Shown piece after piece: positions 23,841 to 34,309 of a stretch of DNA of 64,000 nucleotides (positions within the stretch are counted from its first letter, which is position 1; the number at the start of each line of letters is the position of its first letter). Source of the stretch: Synanceia verrucosa (Eukaryota; Chordata; Actinopteri; Perciformes; Synanceiidae); the NCBI GenBank assembly GCA_029721515.1, contig CM056562.1:20767622-20831621 (forward strand), read 5' to 3'. The notes under the pieces are model-generated. The model worked only from the letters and a program-made list of their open reading frames with translations. It had not been told where the DNA came from and made no database searches. The translations under genes were made by a program, and so were the position numbers.

Positions 23841-24220
23841 CCCCTAAATTTAAGTTTCACGTGCCGAAACAAGGCGACAGAGCTTCTGTTTTTGTCGAAC
23901 GTCGACAGGAAGTTGTGTAGAGATACAAAATATAACATCCGGTTTATTTTCAAAATAAAAAAATCTGTGTTTGCGCCGGATCCTATAATTAATTTCCTTC
24001 TACTCAGTGGACACAGGATGGTTCTCGTTCATGGAGGCTTCGCTACAACCCGATATATCGCGTGATTATACGTTAATTCACAAGATTTCGTTAGTCAGCG
24101 AGATCTCGTTCTCGCAATTCCAGCTGTGCGGTGGAGCCACGGCAGGCGGATCTGGTGCGTATTGATGGATTTTGGACTGCGACATATGTCGTCATCGTTC
24201 CGCATCCAGGGAAATTAGGG
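23841..24220 (+). mobile_element. MITE with CCCCTAATTTCCACTG-type ends, copy 1
   Basis: About 380 bp beginning CCCCTAAATT and ending GGGAAATTAGGG. Its interior is shared with 39542-39991, including GCGACAGAGCTTCT, ACATCCGGTTTATTTT and GTTAGTCAGCGAGATCT. Frames through it are not transposase. The ends are more diverged than those of copy 2. Superfamily uncertain. Confidence 0.7.
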
Positions 24221-25180
24221 TTTACACTCTGATCTTTGAGAAGATACACAACATTTGTTCCAGCACTATCTAAAATATGCCACACTGAGTAATTCAGTGC
24301 GTCAAACTATGATACTTCACCGCTGTCACCACAAATCAGCGGTTCAAGTTGTCAGTTCAAACAACAACCCTGAGTTACTCATAAAGTTAATAACAGCAGG
24401 GTATTACCAAGGTTTATGAGAAAAAAAACATCATGATTTGGCTTGAAGTAACAACATTTGTAGGTGAAAGTGAAACTTTATATTGTGAAAAATTGTTATC
24501 GTTGGGTTCACAAGGGACAAAACAGCGGTTTCCTGGATGGAAGCCTTGATCTATTTGTTTTACTAGTCGCTTATAATTTCATTAATCCTGTAATATTAAT
24601 TGTTAAAACTGCTGGAATACACGCTGAAGGCTGGCTTCTAGTCTGAAATAACTGTGTCAATATTAAAAAGTCAAATTGGTGAGCTGTCCTGGTTTATTTG
24701 TTGTATAAATCAAGGATCCAGCGCCTAAAAGTCCTAAAATTAAAATCACGCGATCTGTGCAAAAACCAATGACAGGTAAGCTATTAGTAACGCTAACTTT
24801 GCTAGCTCAATGCTGCAGCATGCAGGCAAACAGACAGAGCTCTGGTTGTTGGTCATTTTGCCAAATCCACACCGCTGATAATTCATTTAGTGTTGACATA
24901 ATGTCAGCTTGTTTGTTAGTCAGCTGTATGTGGTCAGCCATCCATCACTGTCTTCTTGTTATATCTACAGGAGCACTTGAGTAATTAGAGGTCTTCACAT
25001 TTGTGGATGCTTTACCTGAAACTGATAAAGTCTTTGTGAAAAAACAACCCCATATTCTCAAACATCACAGTTTGCTGATGTTTATTTTCCAATAATTGTT
25101 GACACTAAATCCCTTGCTGCCTTGATTGGTTGGTTTCTTCGTTTTATTGTGTGACTTTCAGATCCTAAATAATGTTTCAA
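24221..25180. other. Intergenic DNA, no gene seen
   Basis: AT-rich sequence without recognisable repeat ends or exon-like frames. Confidence 0.5.
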
Positions 25181-25305
25181 GGATTCAAGGTGTTTATTGT
25201 CATATGAGCAGTAAGGAAATATGTTTCCCTGTACAGTGTAATACTTCCTTTGCTATCCACAATGAATATCGTGCACTAAAGTGTAAAAATGATAAAAAGG
25301 TAAAA
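25181..25305 (-). mobile_element. LINE 3' tail, reverse orientation
   Basis: GGTGTTTATTGTCATATGAG followed by TTTCCCTGTACAGTGTAATA resembles the reverse complement of fish LINE 3' ends that finish ATGACAATAAA. A related sense-strand tail is at 33815-33877. Assigned from memory of the pattern. Confidence 0.45.
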
Positions 25306-26440
25306 AAAAATAGATAAATAAAAGCAGCTTAAAAAATGTGACGTCCACAGGAACACATTACTCACCTCTCATGCCGGTATTTCTTTACCTATTATTATGA
25401 TTTCTTTTCCTTTTATCAATAGGGAACTCAATTGATAAAACCAATACACTTCTGAATCGATTTGTTTAATTTTAAGAAACTCTCAGACGGCTCATTCGAC
25501 ACATCAAATGTAATATACCTTTTGTATAAAATGGAAGTAAAATCACAGAAACACATCTAATGTGAGCCAGCACCTGCGATCTAAGCATGCTGGTGCAGCT
25601 AATCAGACAGGTGGTTCATTGCACCCCTTTGAATTTTGGTTAAATCTAAACGTCACGTTCATGAAGTAACTTTCAAGATAGACTGGTAATAATGGATTTG
25701 CATTTCTAATATGATCTTTAATACTGTTGTGAAATGTAAAATAATGGAATTTTAAAATTAAAAAATATAGTTTGACAGCCTTTTACTTTTAACTTTATTA
25801 ATAAGATATATTTGAGGTTTTCTTTAATCGAGTTTGTTGAGAGATGTGCTTCTGCTCTAATGTTGGTGTTAACCTTCTTCCACCAGTGAACAGAAAGGAA
25901 ACGCTGTGGCCTTTGGTTTCTTCCCATATGAAACCTGACCAGGGAAAGCTAACAGGGAGGGTATTCTTAGTCTGATCCCAACAGGGATAACAAGGTCACC
26001 CCCCCTCCTTCCTTTTTAGCAGATAGCAGCATGTCAGTGTCAGTGGGGATGGGGATGATACCACCGTGTTTGTTTTTAGGCTTTAGCTTCCATCAGGTTC
26101 TGTAACTCTCACTATCTCCACTGTTATTCTTTCATCTCCCGCCTTTTGACACCCCAGCGTTTAATCTGATTGGACAATCAGGTACTAATGTGTGTGTCTA
26201 TGCAGGTATGTTTGAGTGACAGAGAGTTCGATCACTGTATGGATTTACTGGTGGGTCTGATGTTGGCCATCCAGTGTAATCCACCTCTGATGTGATGAGA
26301 TGATGTGTTTTGATTGATCAAACTACTCTAACCTGAACAAAACCTCTGAATGTGTTCTGTCTGATTAGTGTATGAGAGGATTTCTCTCTGTTGGTCCATG
26401 TATTAGTTTGCCAGCAGGAGCGCAAACAGTTCCAGCACTG
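25306..26440. other. Intergenic DNA, no gene seen
   Basis: No exon, RNA gene or repeat terminus recognised. Confidence 0.5.
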
Positions 26441-26448
26441 CTGAATGA

Positions 26449-27003
26449 GGTACCGTTCACACGGCGGAATTTTGTAAATCCGACAAACTTTAATACCGAT
26501 TCTGCCTGGTGTATAGATGCCTCCGGGCATTGTTGGTTCCAGAGTGAGAAGGTCTGACAACACCATCACCCAGCGCTGTTGCTAACGATGATGTCACATC
26601 ACCACGTGACCTGAAGTAGGAGCTTAAAATCCAGCACACAACAATGGCGGATTACAGAGTAGCATATGTGATACAGGCGCAGCTAAGTTTATTAGCATTT
26701 CTGCTTTTTTCTTCTCAGTGTTGTGTTTATGTTTGCACTCACAGCGCTTAAATAACAAGGACTTCATGCACATGCTCATTGTAGTCTTTCATTCTTTTGG
26801 TGGGTCACTCTGTATTTCTTTGCAGCGCCACCTATCGGCGTGGCATATGTATTACATCCTTGTCACTCACTGTCACTCGTTATCGTGTTGCTATGTAGAC
26901 GGAAATACTTCCGGCACTGTTGTATGTGTAGACACAAAAACTTTGGAATCCACAAAGAAAAATCTCACAAGCGTTATCATGCTGTTGTCGTGTGGACGGA
27001 ACT
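26449..27003. mobile_element. Possible non-autonomous DNA transposon relic
   Basis: The left part reads TACCGTTCACACGG and the right part CGTGTGGACGGAAC. The two form an imperfect inverted repeat (10 of 11 bases, CCGTTCACACG against CCGTCCACACG) about 540 bp apart. Inside is CAGCGCCACCTA, also found at 8954. Limits and superfamily are uncertain. Confidence 0.35.
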
Positions 27004-27735
27004 TAAGAGTCTGCATTACGTTTCCTTCAAGAAGACACTCTTTGTCCTCCATCATCACACTGGAGTCCTGTCAGACACGTGTGCTATTAATTGCGTGAAC
27101 ATGCTCCCACAATTATTTTCAACTCAAAAAATACTTGAGTATAGCTCAGTCATCTTTCAGCTGAAAAGCAATTTGTCCACACTGTTTTTTTTTTTTATTA
27201 AGGTGGCTTTGGGTTTTCATCCACACCCAAATGGTGTTTTAGGTCACTGAAATCTGAGCTTTTGTAAAACTCCGGTTAAGATTTTCAGGAAAATGTTCTG
27301 AATATTGAGGAAAAGAAAGTTTTGGGCTTGAAACGTCAGACTGTGCCGCGTCCTCTCCTTTACAAGCCGTCAATAATGAGGGAAAATGTTGTGCTACTCT
27401 GGCACAAAGGCATCCATACACAATGGACGTGGCCGAATAATTTGCTGAAGGACTTTTTACATTTGCACATAAATGTTCAGTTATCTTTTCACTATATTTA
27501 GAAACAGAGGTGCCAGAATGCACCATGGAGGTCATTGTGTGGCCCCAACCTGCCCACTGGCTTTTACAGAGCTTTAACTGTGGTTTTGTGTTTTTGTCTG
27601 GACATTTAAACCCATGCTTACATGAAGGAAAGAATGAGTGTATGAAAAAATCTATGTGAAAGATCTACCTACGATCGTATCATACAATGACTCTGCTAAT
27701 GAGTTGAATCAGGATTTTCATTTGCTTGAATTGTT
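27004..27735. other. Intergenic DNA, no gene seen
   Basis: AT-rich, with a poly-T run near 27185. Nothing recognised. Confidence 0.5.
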
Positions 27736-27797
27736 GATTTCCCCGTTTAAATTTCCCCACTGGTGAAACAAATAAAGGTTCATTTTATCTTATCTCT
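27736..27797 (+). mobile_element. L2-like LINE 3' tail
   Basis: GATTTCCCCGTTTAAATTTC followed by CCCACTGGTGAAACAAATAA and then TTTATCTTATCTC matches the 'ATTTCCCC...AATAAAGGTT...TATCTTATC' ending of L2-type fish LINEs as I remember it. No coding part is attached. Confidence 0.5.
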
Positions 27798-28499
27798 TAA
27801 TCTGTGTTCATAAATTATTGCTTCTGCAGGACTGAAGGAATATCAGCAGCCAAACCTACCAACAGACAGAAGCATTAATGTTGGATTTAGAGTGAAAACA
27901 TTTTAATTAGACTTGGGAAACATGGTTCGAGCAAATAGACAAGGCCAAGTGAGCTTATCAAATACCATTTTGTGTGAAGATTTTTGCACTTTTGGTGGAT
28001 GTGGGTGATCATGAAAAAAACTGAAAATCAAACCTGTTCAGAAAAGTTACCTGATGACCAAAAATTGGCTTGTAAGCATAAGAATACAAAACTCGAGGGT
28101 TAGGGTTATGCATATTAATTTTTAAAAATGTGACAATTTCAGCTGAAATATATGGACTCAGTGTGCAAATGGTCCGAAATGCCCCAGGCAGATGGAACAG
28201 AAAGGTCAGAACATTTCAGAATTAAAATGTTTTATTGATGCTTAACTGACCTTAGTACAGTAGAGAAGAGCTCTAACTTAAATTACTGGTTGATTATTTT
28301 CTTGATTAATTGATGTAATATTATTATAAATGTCATAAAAATAATAAAAAATAGTTTTCCTATGTCGTCAAATGTTCTGTTTTCTCTGACCACCAAGTCC
28401 GAATCTGGAATATATGAGTTTGCTTTCACAGAAAATTAAAGGTGAAATCCAATTTCATCCTATTTCCCCTCCAAAAAGGACCTTTGCCATGATAAAATA
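27798..28499. other. Intergenic DNA, no gene seen
   Basis: AT-rich, nothing recognised. Confidence 0.5.
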
Positions 28500-28799
28500 A
28501 AGGTTTGTGACCCCGCACTTCGGGACGAGTTCCTTCACTCGTTAATCCTGAAAGGCTGTCCAACCTAAAGCACTAAATTAAATGGTTTTGACAATATGTG
28601 ACATTAATCTGCTTAACTCCTTCCACATTGGATTAACAGAGGGATCTGTCCCTCAGGACTTCCCATAGAAGACCAAACCAATCAATTAAAGCCAGTGCTT
28701 TGTAATAACTCAGTGAAAACACTGATAAAATACAGTTTTAAAAAGAGTACAGGTGACTCCAAATCCAGGATTTTTGGAGCCTCTTGAAGGCCAGTAGAC

Positions 28800-29330
28800 T
28801 TTGTGTAAATTGATTCAATTAGAGCCCATAGTCTGCCCTCTCCATTACAGCCCCCACCACTGCCTCCAGTGTCTGTAGAGTCAGAGTGAACCTCAGCGAA
28901 CCTCAGTAAGCTGTCTTGTGGGAAAAATCACACCTTCTGTGTCGCCAATGCTGCCATGCAAATGTGGAGCAATTCCAGTGGCGAAAAACGGGGGTAACAT
29001 CGCTTTCATCCATTTTATTGAGCCACAACCATCATCCTTAACCCCGGATAAACAAACAGAGCCACCTTCTTCATTTGCTTTGGGAGCAATTTAACCCCTG
29101 CCTCGACCCCCCCTGTGGAGGCCGTAGAATAGCAGGGGTGACCGGAGAACGCGACCCTGCCTCCCTAAGCAGCCTCGAAAGCCACAAGCCGACACAGAAG
29201 CTGCCCCCATCAAAAAGCAGTTACAACCTCCAGCCACTCGTATACGCTCAGAAACATTCAGTAAGATGAGGATTTTCCCAGAGAGCAAACAGCTTTTGTT
29301 GACCCTCTGGACTGAGTGGCAGACTCATAA
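28800..29330. promoter_or_regulatory. Candidate regulatory block downstream of fgf8a
   Basis: A repeat-free block of balanced composition, 5.4-5.9 kb after the fgf8a polyadenylation signal. It includes TTGATTCAATTAGAGCCC near 28809 and TTTTATTGAGCC near 29013. Neither strand gives a convincing exon. Enhancer role is inference from composition and position. Confidence 0.3.
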
Positions 29331-29401
29331 AACAACGATAATCTAAACTTCTCAGTTCACTTGCCAGCTCTTTTAGCATATCTGGAGCCACTGCTGTCCA
29401 A

Positions 29402-29422
29402 TTATATATATATATATATATA
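29402..29422. repeat. (AT)n run
   Basis: Alternating AT of about 10 units. A second short (TA)n run is at 29998-30014. Confidence 0.85.
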
Positions 29423-30600
29423 ACAAGATATTATTTTAAGTCATCAAGTTTATTATGGTCTATCAACCACTTCAGGAGTGAAAATGGGATTTAATGATCC
29501 CAAATGGACCAACTGGTATGAAATAAAGGCTACACTTCATTTTAACCTGTATTCCTCCATTGCCAGTTGAAGCATTAAGAATATATACCTAGGAACCTTT
29601 GGCAAGCATTAGTTTCTCATAGGAGAGAGAGGGGACACTACATCTAACATCTACACCTACTAACCCTAACCCTAACTCTATAGTTAATTGCTTGTGTTTT
29701 GTCTTTATAGTGTGTTTCATAGTTCATTGCTTGTCATACTGAGATGGGAACAGGTTTTTTACCTTTATTGTCTGTTGTTGCTAATTTGCATCATACCTAG
29801 ATTTATATCTACTTTATATGTCAAAGGGTTAAAAATATAATATTTTTTTTATTGGATGTACAAGTTGGTGTGTGAATTTCATTAATCCAGTCTGAGTGAC
29901 TTAATTGCTTTCACTTAGGTTTTTAGATATGAATATGACCGACTGAATTAGAGTAATTCAAATGCTTCTTTTGAATATTGGACACCTGAATTTGTACATA
30001 TATATATATATATACATAGAGGTAAAATGCCATTTAAATTATTTTTTAGCTGTTCCATCGCTCACCTTTGTCCTTGCAGTGTTTACCTTATCTCTTTCTG
30101 TTGTTTGTTTCATTGTTGATTTTTTTATGCCTGTCTGGTTTACTGCACAACTGCTTCTTATATAATTAACAAAAATGTACAGAATAAAGATTAATGTAAG
30201 AATTATTGTTTAAACTGATTTCTTGATAAAATCTCTATATGCATCACAGGGGTTGCAAAGTCTTAACATTTGCAGCTCCAGGGTCTTGTAGGGATGGAAA
30301 TTTGAGTATTTCTTTGATATTTTGTATAAATTATATTTTGTTTCACTCTGTAAAAATACAATATTTGAGTTTCAGCACAGCAGTTTTTACGCCGAAGTCA
30401 TATCCTCCAAAGACTCAAAAGCTACATGGCGTCTTTATTCAATATTAAAATAAAAAAAGGAATTTTCTCTTTTTTCCACCAGAAATGCAATCCTGGCAGA
30501 GTGATACTAAAAAATGTTACTTTCATGTACATTATCTCACACAGTTAACTGTGTGGAGCTACTTACTAAAAGCGGCAAAAGAAATTTGAACTTGTAAATT
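29423..30600. other. Intergenic DNA, no gene seen
   Basis: AT-rich, with a short CTAACCCTAACCCTAA match at 29660-29675. No gene. Confidence 0.5.
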
Positions 30601-31060
30601 GAAAATGGGAAATGTTTCTGTCCAGATGATTTGGATTTGTTTGTCTATGAGCAGAAATGTCATAAAACACCTCGTATGTGGTTAGTGACTGCCAGCAGAG
30701 ATGTCATACTGTACTCTGCTGAGCTGCTAACCAGCGCTTGTCTGGGGATGTTCAGATGTAGCAGAAGCAGTAATGTGGATGGATTCTCTATCAAAAATGA
30801 CAGGCGGCCCATTAAATCCAAGCCCCCATTCAGCAGTGCTAACAAAAGCCACCAGTCCAACCAGGCTGGATAATTGAAACGCAAACAACTGATCAAAGTG
30901 AAGCTCCAGCCCGACAGTTTCATTGTTTATGTACGGGCCTTATGCGAGACCTGTTGACTTTTCCAATTGGAGCTGTAAACTTTTGTTTGTCCATGCATTT
31001 CCAAGACTGATTGTCAGTCTGATCTGAACAATTACCAGCTAAATGTGTTTGCCAGCTCAG
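30600..31060. promoter_or_regulatory. Candidate regulatory block before fbxw4
   Basis: Repeat-free sequence with GATAATTGAAA near 30869 and CTGATCAAAG ending 30898 (a TCF/LEF ATCAAAG site), plus CATTAAATCC near 30809. No exon-like frame. Together with 28800-29330 it is the most element-like sequence between the two genes. Confidence 0.35.
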
Positions 31061-31321
31061 GCAGAGCCCCCCTCCCTCTTTGCTGCCCTAAAAAGATCAA
31101 AAGGGAAGACCCCCTCCTTTTCCATAGCTCCCTTGAAACACCCCCACCTCAACCCCCAAACGTCCCCTCCACTCCCCGTAACCCTCCTCCCAACCTCTTC
31201 ATTTCCTTTTAGCCATGACAGTTCAGCTGGAAAGCCAACCATAAATGATTTTTTTCGACGGCCCAGTGTTTGGGACATGGCCTTTTAGAGAGCACAGCTT
31301 TCAACAAGGGGACATGTCTTT

Positions 31322-31352
31322 AAAAAAAAAGAAAGAAAGAAAGAAAGAAAAA
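31322..31352. repeat. (GAAA)n run
   Basis: Poly-A followed by about five GAAA units. Confidence 0.9.
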
Positions 31353-32059
31353 CGATCTGCATATTTCAATTATGTGCGGTTGTGCTCAGCTGATCAAAGA
31401 GCTGCAGGGATGCCACTCGTAACTGAAGGCTTGAGGACCCTCATGATGTGAATGAGCACAAATTGATGCTACTGATGCTAAACGGTTAAGCGCCTCACAA
31501 AATGTCAGAAGGTCAATCAACTTTTGGTAGTCATTTGACCGTGACACAACCTTGGCAGTTTTAGTGGCTAAACAGCCTTCAGGGCTGCAGGGCTGGATTC
31601 CACTTTCATTCTATTGTCTACATGAATCACAATATGAGGTGAAGCTTGTGTGTGTGTGTGCCGCATCAAACGACTAATCTAATGACATTGTCTGATGAAA
31701 TTATTATCATACACTGAAATACAGCATAGTGGAGTTTAGTGAAATTCATGAACCTGCAATTTTAGAGTTAGAGACTGTGAAAGCAAAAGAAAGCCTGGAA
31801 AAGCAACAAGTGGATCTTGATCTAAGCACTTTTTATTTTTGAACTTTATTTTATTTTATTAAAATAAGACTATTGGGTAAACTCACCCTTGAAAACTTCT
31901 ACTTGTTTTTTTTTTTTTTCCAGACTCATATCAGAACATGAAATGATGTCCTGCTGATCACTGACTGAACTCATTCAATTATTTGTATGAAATCGCAACC
32001 AAAGGCAGAAAGTTGAGTCATGGTTGCTTCTGATATTTATAAAAGTAATTATTTCATGT

Positions 32060-33290
32060 TTTTTGCTTGCTTTCCTTTTCCAGTCATTAAAATCTCCTGT
32101 TCAGATACCTGTTATTCCCCACCTGCCCTCTAGTTGCCCTCAGTGTGTTCCCACCACTCCCAGTCACACCTCTTCCCATAGACCCTCATTAGCTACACTG
32201 AAAACACATATATACCAGCCCTCCCAGGTATTTTGCCATATTGTCTGGTGCAGCCTAGTCTTAGTGGTAACCTACAACTTTTGCTCCTGCTCCTTGTCTG
32301 ACTGTTCCCGATAATGCTTGCTAGCCTTTTGCCTGCTTACTTTGCCCTTGATTGGTGACCTGTTGCTGTTAACTTCTCTCCAAGTAAAAAAAAATGTTTA
32401 TAACAGCTCTCTCTGTGAAGAGCGGTTTCTGTTGGATCCGATCAGAATGGACTCAGCACTCGGTTCAAGAGGAGCTAATAGTCGATATTCACACAAGCAG
32501 CAGAGGGCAACCATCACCCAGATCTTTTTTAGGCACTCTGTTTTTTTTTCTGGACCTCATTAATGTCTACCACCACCGCTCCTGGAGGTGTGGAGGAACC
32601 TATGCAGCTGGGCCAAACTACGTTTATGGCTGAGGAACTCCAGCAGTGACTCAGTCCGTCCACCCAGTATAAGGAGATCTGGTGGTCTTTGCTTCTAAAA
32701 ATCAGTTAATTCTGTCTCTGCTTCCTTGTTCATGACTTCAGTGTGGTGGACGGTTGTCTCCTCAGTGGGGCCACACATCACACCACCCCCTTGAGACTAG
32801 TCATGGCAGGTAACCCATCTTGCACATTTTAGTTTTTGCCTGATAAACTCCCCACAGTTACCCGTCATTCTCGGTCAAACATGGCTTGACTCAACACTCT
32901 CTTGAGTTCCTTTTCCAGGTTGCTCCCTGAATATCTGGACCCTGAAAGAGGATTTCATGCTACTCTTTCATTCCAGATGTCACCACCTGAAGGTTGCTGG
33001 TGTTCACTCTGCACCTGAAATAGAGGTTGTGGAATCAGTCGTACCTTGTCTTCCAATGCTGGTGCAAGCTAATTATTTGTAGAAAAGAAAGGCAAGACGT
33101 CTCAGCAGACAAGTATCGTCATGCTCAGGTTGACCCCAGCTGTATTCAAGGGCCATTGATGATCTTGGACAACTTTCTGATTTTCTCCCAGAATGAGCAG
33201 GAACATGTGTGTCAGGTGTTGGGTCATCTCTTGGAAAACCAACTGGTCATTAAGGCTGATCAGGATGAGTTCCACATGTCTTCTTAAAGG
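32060..33290 (+). mobile_element. Decayed Ty3/Gypsy LTR retrotransposon fragment
   Basis: Fragments in the right order on the + strand: an LTR/leader-like CT-rich stretch (about 32060-32400); a gag-like start at 32447 (MDSALG); the gag hinge EEPMQLG near 32599; a retropepsin-side stretch near 32760-32880 with PVILGQTWLD; and reverse transcriptase around 33150-33285 with FLIFSQNEQEHVCQVL and KADQDEFHMSS. These motifs are typical of fish Gypsy pol. Stop codons and frameshifts separate the pieces, the RT catalytic YxDD is changed to ILDN, and no integrase or 3' LTR follows. It is therefore a dead 5'-biased remnant just before fbxw4. Confidence 0.75.
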
Positions 33291-33814
33291 ACTTCAGTGT
33301 TTCTACTTGCAGCATCCAAATGGACCAAAAGTCAGCACCAAGTGGTCTACACCCACCAACCACAAGCTGCAGCTTTTCAACTTATTGACCATTTGTGTTA
33401 ATCCCTGTTTATATTCGCTGAGCTCTTTCAGACAGAGACAGTTGTTGAAAACAATAAATAACTTGTTTAATGTTGTTAAAAGCATGGTTTCAAATGTTTC
33501 GATGGGGTTGTACATACTCATTTACCCTTGCACTATTTTTACTGTTTACAATTTACAGAACAATTATATTGAGTTTAATTTTTTTTTAATCTCATTGATG
33601 GCCATTGGTACTTGGTTTATTTGATATGTACAGTATATATATTTATATAATATTACATATTATTATTCTTTGTCTTTATTTGTTATTTATTCCTAGTCAA
33701 ATTATTGTGTTTTTTTTACTTTTTATAGGCTACTGTATTTATTTCACACTTTTTTACTCACATACTGTGTATATGATGTTATATTGTATATCATATTTAA
33801 ATCTCAGAGTTTAC

Positions 33815-33877
33815 CATCGCAATTTTGTTGTATTGTTGTCTGCAGCTGTAAAATGACAATAAAAATCTTAAATCTTG
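33815..33877 (+). mobile_element. LINE 3' tail
   Basis: CAATTTTGTTGTATTGTTG then ATGACAATAAAAATCTT is a typical non-LTR element tail in fish. Upstream sequence (33480-33815) is AT-rich and may be its decayed 3' UTR. Confidence 0.5.
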
Positions 33878-34019
33878 ACTGATGTGTAAACACACTGCTG
33901 ATTCTGATTAACCAGGGAAGTGATGCAAGGAAGCAGAATAATAAAATTAGAATCAAATAAATTAACAACTTGATTTCATATAGTTCTGCATATTACATCA
34001 CAAGTTACTGAGTACAAAT

Positions 34020-34309
34020 ATTGCGGTATTTCGACTCAAATCAAAAACCTGCAGAGACGCACAGAGAGAACCCGGAAGGATGCGTCATCACGTATAGATA
34101 CGTAGTCAGACATCATCATCTGTCAGCGGTTGAGTGCTGGAATTACTTCCTGTTTTCTCTGTCCTGCTGGTCGCTATGGTTCTGCCGCTTTTGACAGATA
34201 GACGTTTTGTTTGTTTTGTTTGTTGTGTATTAAAAACAAATTGTGGGGCAACACCCCGGCCGAGACCCGGACACGGAGTACTTGAGGACAGAGCAGCAGC
34301 GCTGTTAGC
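34020..34309 (+). promoter_or_regulatory. fbxw4: fbxw4 promoter and 5' UTR
   Basis: CCGGAAG at 34072-34078 and ACTTCCTG at 34145-34152 are ETS/GABP-type sites in opposite orientation. TGCGTCATCA at 34081-34090 is ATF/CREB-like. Such sites with no TATA box fit a broadly active housekeeping promoter. The GC-rich leader (about 34240-34309) leads to the ATG at 34310. Confidence 0.5.

Noticed and set aside
29660..29675. CTAACCCTAACCCTAA, interstitial telomere-like repeat
   Set aside because: Only about two and a half units; expected by chance.
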